From Caulobacter sp. (GTDB lineage: Bacteria > Pseudomonadota > Alphaproteobacteria > Caulobacterales > Caulobacteraceae), in the NCBI RefSeq assembly GCF_017744445.1, contig NZ_JAGIBH010000001.1, forward strand, positions 1-64,000: 64,000 bases of DNA. Direction: 5' to 3'. Every line of letters starts with the position of its first letter. Position 1 is the first letter of the stretch. The translations under genes and the position numbers were made by a program. The notes under the pieces are model-generated. The model did no database searches, was not told where the DNA came from, and saw nothing but the letters and a program-made list of their open reading frames with translations. Shown piece by piece: positions 56,311 through 64,000 of this stretch.

Positions 56311-56868
56311 CTACATCCCTTCGACGCCCCGCTCGATGGAAAGGACGCCCGTGCGGGAAAGTTCCACCAGGCCCAGCGGGCGCATCAGGTCCAGGAACTT
56401 GTCGATCTTGGACGGCGCGCCCGAGATCTCGAACACGAAGCTTTCCAGCGTGGTGTCGACCGGCTTGGCGCGGAAGATCTCGGCGATGCGCAGGGCCTCG
56501 ACGCGGTCGACGCCCGAACCGCGCACCTTCACCAGCGCCAGCTCGCGCTCGACGCCGTTGGGGTCGCGGGTCACGTCGTGTACGCGGCGGACGTTCACGA
56601 CCTTGTTCAGCTGGGCCTCGATCTGTTCCAGCACCTGGCGCGTGCCGCGGGTCACCACGGTGATGCGGCTGGTGTGGGCCTTGCGGTCAGTCTCGGCGAC
56701 CGTGAGGCTCTCGATGTTGTAGCCCCGCGCGGCGAACAGGCCGACCACGCGGTGCAGGACGCCGGGCTCGTTGTCGACGAGCAGCGCGAAGGTGGCGGTC
56801 TGCTCGGCCTGGCCCGTGGGGCTAAGGTCATAGGCCGAGGCGGGGGCGGGTTGGACGTTGGCGGTCAT
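56311..56868 (-). CDS. ilvN: Acetolactate synthase regulatory (small) subunit
   Basis: 185 residues. ACT domain ~24-95 (TFALLVDNEPGVLHRVVGLFAARGYNIESLTVAETDRKAHTSRITVVTRGTRQVLEQIEAQLNKVVNV) binds valine for feedback inhibition. The C-terminal half EVRG-type KVRGSGVDRVEALRIAEIFRAKPVDTTLESFVFEISGAPSKIDKFLDLMRPLGLVELSRTGVLSIERG activates the large subunit. Also named ilvH in other species. Follows ilvB by 42 bp. Confidence 0.96.
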   Translation of the reverse strand: MTANVQPAPASAYDLSPTGQAEQTATFALLVDNEPGVLHRVVGLFAARGYNIESLTVAETDRKAHTSRITVVTRGTRQVLEQIEAQLNKVVNVRRVHDVTRDPNGVERELALVKVRGSGVDRVEALRIAEIFRAKPVDTTLESFVFEISGAPSKIDKFLDLMRPLGLVELSRTGVLSIERGVEGM

Positions 56869-56910
56869 GGATCGCTTCTATGCCAAAGGAGTGAGGGAGG
56901 GCGAGGGGGC

Positions 56911-58716
56911 TTAGACCAACCCAGCCCCATCCTCGCCGATGACATTACCGATGTCCTCGACCTCGCCCATGATCATCTCGTTGTGGGCTTTGCCGGAGGG
57001 GATCATCGGCAGGCAGTTCTCGTGCTTCTCGACGCGGCAGTCGAAGATCACCGGCTTGTCGCTGTTGATCATCTCCAGGATCTTGCCGTCCAGCTCCGCC
57101 GGGTTGTCGCAGCGAATGCCGACGGCGCCGTAGGCCTCGGCCAGCTTCACGAAGTCGGGCAGGCTGTCCGAATACGAGTGGCTGTAGCGCTCGCCGTGCA
57201 GCAACTGCTGCCACTGGCGGACCATGCCCATCCACTCGTTGTTCAGGATGAAGATCTTGACCGGCAGGTCGAACTGGATCGCCGTCGACAGCTCCTGGAT
57301 GCACATCTGGATCGAGGCTTCGCCGGCGATGTCAACGACCAGCGAGCCGGGGTGGGCCAGCTGCACGCCCAGCGCGGCGGGCAGGCCGTAGCCCATGGTG
57401 CCCAGGCCGCCCGAGGTCATCCAGCGGTTCGGCTCCTCGAAGCGGAAGAACTGCGCGGCCCACATCTGGTGCTGGCCGACCTCTGTCGTGATGTAGACGT
57501 CCTTGTCCTTGGTCAGCTCGTACAGGCGCTCGATGGCGTACTGCGGCTTGATGACGGAGTCCGAGCGGCGATAGTTCAGGCACTGGCGGGCGCGCCATTG
57601 GTCGATCTGGGCCCACCAGTCGGTCAGGGCGGCCTTGTTGGGCTGATGGCCGCCGGCCTTCCAGGCGGCGATCAGGTCTTCCAGGACCGAGCCGGCGTCG
57701 CCGACGATCGGCAGGTCGACGCGGACGTTCTTGTTGATCGACGAGGCGTCGATATCGATGTGGATCTTCTTGCTGCCCGGCGAGAAGGCGTCCAGGCGGC
57801 CGGTGACGCGGTCGTCGAAGCGGGCGCCGACGCAGATCATCACGTCGCAATCGTGCATGGCGTTGTTGGCCTCGAACGTGCCGTGCATGCCCAGCATGCC
57901 CAGCCACGCCGGATCGGCCGCCGGGAAGGCGCCCAGGCCCATCAGGGTCGAGGTGACCGGCGCGCCGGTCAGGGCCTGGAACTCCCGCAGGGCCTCGCTG
58001 GCCTTGGGGCCGGCGTTGATGACGCCGCCGCCGGTGTAGAAGATCGGGCGACGCGCGCCGGCGATCATCTTGGCCGCCTCGGCGATGCGGCCCGCGTCGC
58101 CCTTGGTCTTGGGCGCATAGGCGTGGGTCGAGGCGACCTCGGTCGGACCGAAGTACTCACCCTTGGCGAACTGGACATCTTTGGGGATGTCGATCAGCAC
58201 CGGGCCCGGACGGCCGGTGGTGGCGATCTTGAAGGCCTCGTGGATGATCTGCGGCAGGTCGCGGACGTCTTTGACCAGGTAGTTGTGCTTGGTGCACGAG
58301 CGGGTCATGCCGACCGTGTCGGCTTCCTGGAAGGCGTCGGTGCCGATCAGGTGGGTCGGGACCTGGCCGGTGATGACGACCATCGGGATCGAGTCCATCA
58401 GGGCGTCCATGATGCCGGTGATGGCGTTGGTCGCCCCGGGGCCCGAGGTGACCAGGACGACGCCCGGCTTGCCCGAGCTACGGGCGTAGCCCTCGGCGGC
58501 GTGGGTCGCGCCCTGTTCGTGGCGGACCAGGATGTGCTGCAGGCGCGGCTCGTGGAACAGCGCGTCATAGATCGGCAGGACCGCGCCGCCCGGATAGCCG
58601 AACAGGACCTCGACCCCCTGGTCCACGAGGCCGCGAACCACGATCTCGGCGCCGGTCATGGCGCGGTCGGTGGTCTGGGCGGGAGCCTTGCTCTCGATGG
58701 TCTGGTGGGCGGTCAT
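56911..58716 (-). CDS. ilvB: Acetolactate synthase large subunit
   Basis: 601 residues. First common step of valine, leucine and isoleucine synthesis. GYPGGAVLPIYDAL begins the TPP pyrimidine domain with catalytic Glu in RHEQGATHAAEGYAR; FAD-domain motif GARFDDRVTG; TPP-Mg motif AGEASIQMCIQELSTAIQFDLPVKIFILNN, with GEAS in place of GDGS as is common in alphaproteobacteria. ATG 58716 begins the family pattern; the in-frame extension to 58833 runs through the attenuator and is not coding. Also called ilvI. Confidence 0.96.
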   Translation of the reverse strand: MTAHQTIESKAPAQTTDRAMTGAEIVVRGLVDQGVEVLFGYPGGAVLPIYDALFHEPRLQHILVRHEQGATHAAEGYARSSGKPGVVLVTSGPGATNAITGIMDALMDSIPMVVITGQVPTHLIGTDAFQEADTVGMTRSCTKHNYLVKDVRDLPQIIHEAFKIATTGRPGPVLIDIPKDVQFAKGEYFGPTEVASTHAYAPKTKGDAGRIAEAAKMIAGARRPIFYTGGGVINAGPKASEALREFQALTGAPVTSTLMGLGAFPAADPAWLGMLGMHGTFEANNAMHDCDVMICVGARFDDRVTGRLDAFSPGSKKIHIDIDASSINKNVRVDLPIVGDAGSVLEDLIAAWKAGGHQPNKAALTDWWAQIDQWRARQCLNYRRSDSVIKPQYAIERLYELTKDKDVYITTEVGQHQMWAAQFFRFEEPNRWMTSGGLGTMGYGLPAALGVQLAHPGSLVVDIAGEASIQMCIQELSTAIQFDLPVKIFILNNEWMGMVRQWQQLLHGERYSHSYSDSLPDFVKLAEAYGAVGIRCDNPAELDGKILEMINSDKPVIFDCRVEKHENCLPMIPSGKAHNEMIMGEVEDIGNVIGEDGAGLV

Positions 58717-58766
58717 GGGACGGGTCCGGTGAGGGAAGGGGCGGAAAGCTGGACTGGAGGTAGGCG

Positions 58767-58795
58767 GAAAAGAAAAAAGGTCCCGAAGGACCTTT
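58767..58795 (-). terminator. Attenuator terminator of the ilvBN operon
   Basis: On the transcript, AAAGGUCC-UUCG-GGACCUUU followed by a U-run (58778-58767) forms a textbook intrinsic terminator in the ilvB leader. Upstream GTGAC-CTCGAA-GTCAC (58833-58818) overlaps the leader peptide stop and carries CGAAG, which can pair with CTTCG of the terminator loop as an alternative fold. Confidence 0.88.
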
Positions 58796-58829
58796 GCGCG
58801 CGCGACCGAGCTACGACGTGACTTCGAGG

Positions 58830-58865
58830 TCACCCCGCGAACGGCCGCTCCATAAGTACGATCAT
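58830..58865 (-). CDS. ilvBN leader peptide
   Basis: MIVLMERPFAG then TGA. Codons 2-4 are Ile-Val-Leu, the three end products of the pathway. When the matching tRNAs are short of charge, ribosome stalling here should prevent the downstream terminator. Its stop codon sits inside the GTGAC/GTCAC hairpin, as expected for attenuation control. Attenuation of ilvBN in Caulobacter has been reported earlier, from memory. The rest of the 58717-59050 gap shows no further gene. Confidence 0.8.
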   Translation of the reverse strand: MIVLMERPFAG

Positions 58866-59050
58866 GGTTTTGCGCACGAGTCTTGCTCCAAAGCTACGAA
58901 AGGGGTCATGACATGCGCCAGTCGGAGCGTCAAGGCGCGGTTTGCCGCAAGGATGTGCCTTTGCTGGGCGGTTGGTCTTACCGAAACTTCACGTGACAGG
59001 GGCAGGTTTTCCCCGCCACGGTCGCGCTCCTGAAATCGGGGAGCGTTTGT

Positions 59051-60118
59051 GTGTTCGGACGGCGTGAATTCTTGGCCGGGGCGGCCGCCTTGGGTTTGGT
59101 CGAAAACGCATCGGCGGCGGTGCTGTCGGGCGGCGCGGCGGACAAGGCGGTCGACGCTTTCCTCCGGACCCAGCCGTTCCAGGGCGTGGTGCTGATCGGC
59201 AAGGCCGGCAAGCCGATCTATTCCCGGACCATCGGGTTCGCGGACATCGAGGCCAAGCGGGCCACGACGCTGGACACGCCTTACGCCATCGCCTCCATCT
59301 CCAAGTGGCTGACCTCGACGGCGCTGCTGAAGCTGGTCGAGGCCGGCAAGCTGGACCTGGACGCGCCGATCACGACCTATCTGCCAGGCTACCGCGCCGA
59401 CACGGGCGGCAAGGTGAAGCTGCGTCACCTGATGACCAACGTCAGCGGCATCCCGAACGGCTTCATCACCTGGACCAGGGCCAACCCGGATCCCGACCTC
59501 TTCAAGAAGCCGATGACGACCGACCAGGCGGTGACGCTGTGGTGCTCGGGCGACCTGGCCTTTGAGCCGGGGACCAAGTTCGACTACGCCCTGACCAACT
59601 GGATCCTGATCGCGGCGATCGTCGAGGCGGTGAGGGGCAAGGCCTATGCGGAGGCCATGGCCGAATTGGTGATCAAGCCGTTGGGCTTGACCCGCACCAT
59701 GCCGGCCGATCCGGTCGACATCGCCATCTCGTACCGGACCCTGGAGCCGCTGGTCCGGCAGTCGAACGAGCGCTTCCCGTTCATGGCCGCCAGCGGTGGC
59801 TATGTCAGCACGGCGGGCGACCTGCTGAAGGCCGCCCATGCGGTGTTCGACGGCTCGTTCCTGCCGCCGGCGCGCAAGAAGGCGCTGCTGACCGTGGGCT
59901 GGCCCGATCAGGACTACGCTCTTGGTGGCCGGGTGAAGAGCCTGTTCGCGGACGGCATGCCCCGCGTCTTCGCCTGGGAGACGGGGCGGGCGGCGGGCTA
60001 TCGCTCGGTGCTGGCGCATCGCTTCGACGACCAGACCACCGTCGTGCTGCTGAACAATACGAGCATCACCCAGAAGGCGATGGACGAGTTCGCCTACGCC
60101 CTGTTCGCGGTGGCCTAG
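59051..60118 (+). CDS. Tat-exported serine hydrolase, beta-lactamase family
   Basis: 355 residues from GTG 59051 with GGGGAG upstream. MFGRREFLAGAAALGLVENASA is a twin-arginine signal. SxxK is SISK in YAIASISKWL, followed by LRHLMTNVSGIPNG (family block) and FDYALTNW where a YxN motif is expected; the Asn is not in the standard place. ASGGYVSTAGDL matches the region before the last motif. Probably an esterase or peptidase of the periplasm. Overlaps the convergent CinA-like gene by 4 nt. Confidence 0.85.
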   Translation: MFGRREFLAGAAALGLVENASAAVLSGGAADKAVDAFLRTQPFQGVVLIGKAGKPIYSRTIGFADIEAKRATTLDTPYAIASISKWLTSTALLKLVEAGKLDLDAPITTYLPGYRADTGGKVKLRHLMTNVSGIPNGFITWTRANPDPDLFKKPMTTDQAVTLWCSGDLAFEPGTKFDYALTNWILIAAIVEAVRGKAYAEAMAELVIKPLGLTRTMPADPVDIAISYRTLEPLVRQSNERFPFMAASGGYVSTAGDLLKAAHAVFDGSFLPPARKKALLTVGWPDQDYALGGRVKSLFADGMPRVFAWETGRAAGYRSVLAHRFDDQTTVVLLNNTSITQKAMDEFAYALFAVA

Positions 60119-60609
60119 GCTTCCAGCGCCTCGAGCGTCTGGGCCAGCTGCTCCAGCGCGAAGGCGGCGAAAGTCTGCATGTTGGCGGCGCGCTGGTCGC
60201 TGCCGGTCTCCAGGGTGGCGCTGAACGAGACCTCTTCGCCCACCACGGCAGAGCAGCAGTGGCCGGGCGCGTCGCCATAGCGGTTGCCATCGGGACCGGC
60301 GGCGCCGGTTTCCGACAGGCCCCAGTTGGCCTTCAGGTTCTTGCGCGCCACGCGGGCCAGCATCACGGCGTAGGGCTCGCTGGCCGAGCGCAGGCCGTCC
60401 ATGGCCTTCTGCGGGATGTCCATCAGGGTCAGGCGAGCCCGCGCCGTATAGACGACCGCCCCGCCGACATAGAATTTCGACGCGCCCGGCACGGCCAGCA
60501 GCGCCGCCGAGATCAGACCGCCGGCCGAGGATTCGGCGATGGCGACGGTCTCGCCCCGGGCGATCAGGGCGGCGGCGACGCGTTCGGCGAGGGCGTTGAG
60601 GTCGGACAT
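60115..60609 (-). CDS. CinA C-terminal domain protein, nicotinamide-nucleotide amidase
   Basis: 164 residues. ETVAIAESSAGGLISAALLAVPGASKFYVGGAVVYTARARLTL is the CinA C-terminal (PncC) start with the ESxxGG loop, and NWGLSETGAAGPDGNRYGDAPGHCCSAVVG the G-x-A-GPxG site. It deamidates NMN to NaMN in related proteins. ATG 60609 follows AAGGAAG. No N-terminal CinA domain is present, the short form. Confidence 0.85.
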   Translation of the reverse strand: MSDLNALAERVAAALIARGETVAIAESSAGGLISAALLAVPGASKFYVGGAVVYTARARLTLMDIPQKAMDGLRSASEPYAVMLARVARKNLKANWGLSETGAAGPDGNRYGDAPGHCCSAVVGEEVSFSATLETGSDQRAANMQTFAAFALEQLAQTLEALEA

Positions 60610-60726
60610 CTGGCTTCCTTGGTGTTGACCCCTCCATAGGCGCAAGTCGCGGGTCTGCAAACAGCGGCTATCGCCAAGATTGAGCCGGCGTGCTCATCAT
60701 GGCCAAGCTCAACCTTGGAGACCTTC

Positions 60727-61248
60727 GTGCTGCTGCAAGATGTCCCGCCGCCGCCTGCCGCGACCGCCCCCGCCGCGCCCTTGCCCCCGCAACTGCAACG
60801 GCTGGCGCCCGTGGCGCAGAAGCCTAAGGCGTTGACCCTGGCCAAGGGCGGCCGGACCGAGAACGTTGTGGTGCGCTACCAGATCTTCCTGCGCACGATC
60901 GCCAAGCCGGGCGCGGTTCCGGCGACGCCGGAGGGCGTGACGCTCTCGGCTATCCCGTGCGCCTGGGTCGTCGAGTCGTACCTGCAGCGCGACCTCTGCT
61001 TCTATTCGATCTCGGGCTTCCTCGGCTGCGAGGAGGGCGCGACCAAGCCGCTGCAGGCGATCGAGAACGGGCAGGCCGATCTGCCGAGTGGCACGGCCTG
61101 CGAAGTCTTCGCCAAGCCGGTGACGGCGGCCGAGGACCGGGTGATCGCGACCCTGGACCGGATCAAGGACCAGATGTTCGACGAGGACTACCAGCTAGCC
61201 ATCAAGCCGCGGCTGCTGAAAACCGGCGTAACGATCACGGAACGCTGA
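60727..61248 (+). CDS. Uncharacterised protein
   Basis: 173 residues from GTG 60727, which has GGAG 6 nt upstream. A Pro/Ala-rich N-terminus ([19 protein letters not shown]) precedes a compact region with cysteines: [38 protein letters not shown] and [28 protein letters not shown] may be a beta hairpin. No signal is clear. Converges on miaA with 14-nt overlap. Confidence 0.6.
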   Translation: MLLQDVPPPPAATAPAAPLPPQLQRLAPVAQKPKALTLAKGGRTENVVVRYQIFLRTIAKPGAVPATPEGVTLSAIPCAWVVESYLQRDLCFYSISGFLGCEEGATKPLQAIENGQADLPSGTACEVFAKPVTAAEDRVIATLDRIKDQMFDEDYQLAIKPRLLKTGVTITER

Positions 61249-62128
61249 CCTTCTCCCAGTCCGGCGTCTGGTTGCGGAACCAGGTCAGCTGGCGCTTGGC
61301 GTAGCGGCGGGTTTCCTGGCGGGCGGCGTCCAGGGCCTGGTCCAGCGTGGTCTCGCCGCGCACGTGGGCGGCGAACTCGCGATAGCCGACGGCCTTGAGG
61401 GCGGGGAGCGACGGATCCAGGCCCCGCGCCTCCATGGCCGCCACCTCGTCCAGGGCGCCGTGCTCGACCATCACCGCCAGGCGCGCGTCGCAGCGGGCGT
61501 AGAGGTCGGCGCGCGGCGGATCCAGCACCACGCCCTTCCAATCACCCGGCGCGATGGCCGGCTTGGTGTCGGTCTGCCAGGACGTCAGCGACTTCCCGGT
61601 GGCGATGGCCACGGCGTGGGCGCGGACCAGGCGCTGACGGTCGCCCACCTCGATGCGGGCCTCGGCCTCGGGATCCAGGGGTTTCAGGATCGCGCGGAAG
61701 TCTTCCTCGCCCCGGGCGGCGTAGAGCAGGCCGGAGATCTCGCGCTGGGTCTCGGGCACCGGCGGCACGTCGGCCAGGCCGTGGGTGAGGGCGCGGAAAT
61801 AGAGGCCGGTGCCGCCGACGATGATGGCCGGATTGCCGCGTTGTTCGATCTCGGCGAGGACCTTGGTCGCCGCTTCCAGCCACCTGCCGACCGACCAGCC
61901 GACGGCGGCGTCGACCACCTCGAACAGATGGTGTGGGGCGCGGGCGGTCTCCTCGGGCGAGGGGCCGGCGGTCAGGACGCGCAGGCCCGCATAGATCTGC
62001 ATGGAGTCGGCATTGACGATCTCAGCCCCGGTCCGCTGCGCCAAATCCAGCGCATAGGCCGACTTGCCGCTTGCGGTCGGCCCCGCGATCAGCCAGATGC
62101 GGGGCGCGATGTCCGAACTCAACACCAT
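61235..62128 (-). CDS. miaA: tRNA dimethylallyltransferase
   Basis: 297 residues. Adds the isopentenyl group to A37 of tRNAs reading UNN codons. The ATP loop is [50 protein letters not shown], and [21 protein letters not shown] and [28 protein letters not shown] complete the signature. ATG 62128 or TTG 62122 starts the protein; both overlap the divergent serB start. Confidence 0.96.
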   Translation of the reverse strand: MVLSSDIAPRIWLIAGPTASGKSAYALDLAQRTGAEIVNADSMQIYAGLRVLTAGPSPEETARAPHHLFEVVDAAVGWSVGRWLEAATKVLAEIEQRGNPAIIVGGTGLYFRALTHGLADVPPVPETQREISGLLYAARGEEDFRAILKPLDPEAEARIEVGDRQRLVRAHAVAIATGKSLTSWQTDTKPAIAPGDWKGVVLDPPRADLYARCDARLAVMVEHGALDEVAAMEARGLDPSLPALKAVGYREFAAHVRGETTLDQALDAARQETRRYAKRQLTWFRNQTPDWEKVSVP

Positions 62129-62987
62129 TCCGACCGTCCTCACCATCGTTGGGGCGAGCCCCGACGCATACGCACAAGCCGTTTCGCGCGTCGAAGCCAG
62201 GCTGTCCAGCCGTCGTGAGGATCTGGGGCCGTTGGCCGCGGACTTCTTCTTCGGCGACGGCGATCTGGACGCCTTGAAGGCCGACCTGGCGGACCTGCCG
62301 GTCGACTTCGCCGTCCAGTCCGCCGAGAACCGCAGGAAGCGCCTGCTGATCGCCGACATGGACTCGACGATCATCAACGTCGAGTGCCTGGACGAGCTGG
62401 CCGACTTCGCGGGCGTCAAGGCGCAGGTCTCCGAGATCACCGAGCGCGCCATGCGCGGCGAGCTGGCCTTCGAGGGCGCCTTGCGCGAGCGGGTCGGCAT
62501 GCTGAAGGGCCTGGGCGTCGAGGCGCTGCAGAGCTGCTACGACCAGCGGGTCCAGCTGAACCCGGGCGCCGAGATCCTGGTCCGCACGATGGCGAAGCAT
62601 GGCGCGCGCTGCGCCCTGGTTTCGGGCGGCTTCACCTTCTTCACCAGCCGGGTGGCGCAGGCGGCGGGCTTCCACCTGAACCGCGCCAACACCCTGATCG
62701 AGCTGGACGGCGCGCTGACCGGTCACGTCGGCGACCCGATCCTGGGCAAGGAAGCCAAGCTGGCCGCCCTGAACGAGGAGACGGCGGCGCTGGGCCTGAC
62801 CCCGGCCGACGCCCTGGCCGTGGGCGACGGCGCTAACGACCTGGCGATGATCGAGGCCGCGGGCCTGGGCGTCGCCTACCGCGCCAAGCCGATCGTCGCC
62901 GCCCAGGCGCATGCCAAGGTCGACCACACCGACCTGACCACGCTGCTCTACTTCCAGGGCTACAAGACCGAGGACTTCTACAAGTGA
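62109..62987 (+). CDS. serB: Phosphoserine phosphatase
   Basis: 292 residues. Last step of serine synthesis. An N-terminal region of ~75 residues ([24 protein letters not shown]) precedes the HAD domain: motif [22 protein letters not shown], motif [12 protein letters not shown], motif III K in LGKEAKL, motif [27 protein letters not shown]. Its ATG lies 20 nt inside the divergent miaA gene. The HAD gene after it overlaps as GTGA. Confidence 0.96.
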   Translation: MSELNTIPTVLTIVGASPDAYAQAVSRVEARLSSRREDLGPLAADFFFGDGDLDALKADLADLPVDFAVQSAENRRKRLLIADMDSTIINVECLDELADFAGVKAQVSEITERAMRGELAFEGALRERVGMLKGLGVEALQSCYDQRVQLNPGAEILVRTMAKHGARCALVSGGFTFFTSRVAQAAGFHLNRANTLIELDGALTGHVGDPILGKEAKLAALNEETAALGLTPADALAVGDGANDLAMIEAAGLGVAYRAKPIVAAQAHAKVDHTDLTTLLYFQGYKTEDFYK

Positions 62988-63661
62988 GCTTTCCCCGCCG
63001 CGTGGACGCCGTCGTGTTCGACATGGACGGCCTGCTGCTGGACACCGAGATCGTCTACCGCGCCGCCATGATCGAGGCGGGCAACGTGTTCGGGGTGCAG
63101 TTCACCGGCGAGATCTACGCCTCGATGGTGGGCAAGACGACGCCCGAGTGCGGGGTCATGCTGCGCGAATTGTACGGCGAGGAGTTCCCGGTCCAGGCCT
63201 ATTTCGAGCGCGTCTGGGCCGACGTCGAAGACCTGCTGGAGGCCGAGACCAAGCTGAAGGCCGGGGTCATTGAGATCCTCGATTACCTGGACGACCTGGG
63301 CATTCCGCGCGGCATCGCCACCTCGAACGGCATGGTCGCGGTCGAGAAGTATCTGGGCCGCTTCGACCTGCTGAGCCGCTTCAACGCGGTGGTCGCCCAC
63401 CACGATGTGACCAAGCACAAGCCGAACCCGGATCCTTACCTGTTGGCGGCGGAACGCCTGGGCGTCGACCCGACCCACTGCCTGGCGCTGGAAGACAGCC
63501 ACCCCGGCGTCCGCGCCGCCCACGCGGCCGGCATGATGACGGTGATGGTCCCCGACATCCTCGATCCCAACGAAGAGATGCACGACAAGTGCGTCCACAT
63601 CGCCGACAGCCTGCACCACGTGCTGGATCTGCTGAAGGCGTCGGTGGAAGAGAGCGTCTAA
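62984..63661 (+). CDS. HAD-family (beta-phosphoglucomutase-like) phosphatase
   Basis: 225 residues from GTG 62984, sharing GTGA with the serB stop. Motif I VVFDMDGLLLDTE, a helical cap, motif II ATSNGMV, motif III K in VTKHKPNPDPYL, motif IV LALEDSHPGVRAA. Dephosphorylates a sugar phosphate or other small phosphate; identity unclear. Coupling to serB suggests shared expression. Confidence 0.9.
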   Translation: MSFPRRVDAVVFDMDGLLLDTEIVYRAAMIEAGNVFGVQFTGEIYASMVGKTTPECGVMLRELYGEEFPVQAYFERVWADVEDLLEAETKLKAGVIEILDYLDDLGIPRGIATSNGMVAVEKYLGRFDLLSRFNAVVAHHDVTKHKPNPDPYLLAAERLGVDPTHCLALEDSHPGVRAAHAAGMMTVMVPDILDPNEEMHDKCVHIADSLHHVLDLLKASVEESV

Positions 63662-63822
63662 CTGGACGGCGGGATAATGATGACCGTGGTCGCCGCCTCG
63701 GCATTGCGGCGGCGCTGTTCGTCGCGCTTGGCGGCGCGGGCCTCGGCGGCTTCGGTGAGGATCTCGTGCCAGCGCTGCGGCTTGCCATAGGCGCCAGGGC
63801 TCAGGGGCGATTTCTTGGCCAT
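63658..63822 (-). CDS. Small basic protein, 54 residues
   Basis: Begins MAKKSPLSPGAYGKPQRWHE, then ILTEAAEARAAKRDEQRRRN and ends TTVIIIPPSS. GGAG lies 9-10 nt before ATG 63822. Helical, rich in Ala, Arg and Glu. The stop overlaps the HAD stop by 4 nt, the common convergent pattern in this region. Function unknown. Confidence 0.6.
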   Translation of the reverse strand: MAKKSPLSPGAYGKPQRWHEILTEAAEARAAKRDEQRRRNAEAATTVIIIPPSS

Positions 63823-63850
63823 GCGGTCATCTCCACAATCGCCGTTATCC

Positions 63851-64000
63851 TAGCACGTATCAGGCGCTCCTGCGCGTCTCGTCCTGCCGCGTCTCTTTGG
63901 GGCCGGGCAGCTCGATCGACCAGCCGCCCAGGAATTCAACCAGCTTGTCCAGGCCCATCGGCCGGGCGATGTGGTAGCCTTGGGCCAGGTCGCAGCCCAT
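63851..64000 (-). CDS. C-terminal end of an EAL-domain protein (partial)
   Basis: The frame is open at the right edge. GCDLAQGYHIARPMGLDKLVEFLGGW matches the last helix of EAL phosphodiesterase domains (GCDxxQGYxxxRPM). The bulk of the protein, including any GGDEF domain, lies beyond the window. The exact stop is slightly uncertain; it is placed at TAG 63851. Confidence 0.8.

Noticed and set aside
58717..58833. N-terminal extension of ilvB to 58833
   Set aside because: It would translate through the attenuator terminator and has no family similarity; ATG 58716 matches homologues.

Overview
The window is GC-rich, densely coding alphaproteobacterial chromosome, almost certainly Caulobacter or a very close relative. 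The main evidence is a circularly permuted two-piece tmRNA gene whose tag decodes as ANDNFAEEFAVAA, sitting beside the ClpXP adaptor gene sspB. A protein whose C-terminus resembles the anchoring domain of the Caulobacter S-layer protein RsaA, a B3 metallo-beta-lactamase inside a methionine operon, a split metH, and an ilvBN operon with an Ile-Val-Leu leader peptide point the same way. No prophage, insertion sequence, CRISPR array, rRNA or ordinary tRNA was found. Mobile-like DNA is limited to short intergenic palindromic repeats and one toxin-antitoxin pair.

Layout. 1-1.5 kb: end of an RTX/S-layer-anchor protein and a small secreted protein. 1.7-6.9 kb: a hydroxyacid dehydrogenase and small regulator-plus-effector pairs (HxlR/CMD, PadR/membrane protein), a serine hydrolase and a VOC protein. 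6.9-13.6 kb: methionine operon of ArsR-methyltransferase regulator, metF, B3 metallo-beta-lactamase, metH part 1 and metH part 2; the first four genes are coupled by ATGA overlaps. 13.7-20.7 kb: DUF805 protein, CHASE4-GGDEF-EAL protein, ParE-like toxin with antitoxin, Tat-lipoprotein GH1 glycosidase, TerB-J-domain protein. 21-26 kb: ABM monooxygenase, acyl-CoA dehydrogenase, ene-reductase, SDR and SMP-30 enzymes, separated by palindromic repeats. 26-35 kb: an unrecognised gene behind a possible leader peptide and a hairpin that covers its ribosome site, a MASE1-type hybrid kinase, thyA-folA, a CsgG-like protein, DUF924, an RcnB-like protein and a flavodoxin-fold reductase.

35-41 kb: ilvC with terminator, an ArsR-SRPBCC pair, YceI, a double-PDZ protein, a CAP protein and a deoxyribosyltransferase-like protein. 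41.0-41.7 kb: a repeat followed by a gene-free stretch rich in hairpins, a candidate structured RNA. 41.7-49.4 kb: TrmN6-like methyltransferase, polyprenyl diphosphate synthase, membrane proteins, a fumC-GNAT pair, YbjQ, DUF1697, a NagX-like acyltransferase and an orphan RusA-like nuclease. 49.4-54.6 kb: serine hydrolase with a membrane tail, C13 peptidase, thioesterase, sspB, ssrA, Atu4866 protein and AraC regulator. 55.4-64 kb: ilvB-ilvN with attenuator, another Tat serine hydrolase, pncC-like, miaA/serB with overlapping 5' ends, a HAD phosphatase, a small basic protein and the end of an EAL protein.

Functional links. metF and the split MetH form the methyl branch of methionine synthesis, probably controlled through a 24-bp palindrome at the first gene. 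ilvBN and ilvC carry the first two branched-chain amino acid steps, with ilvBN under leader-peptide attenuation. ssrA tags stalled proteins and sspB delivers them to ClpXP; the two genes are neighbours on one strand. thyA and folA are translationally coupled, which fits DHFR recycling the dihydrofolate made by ThyA.
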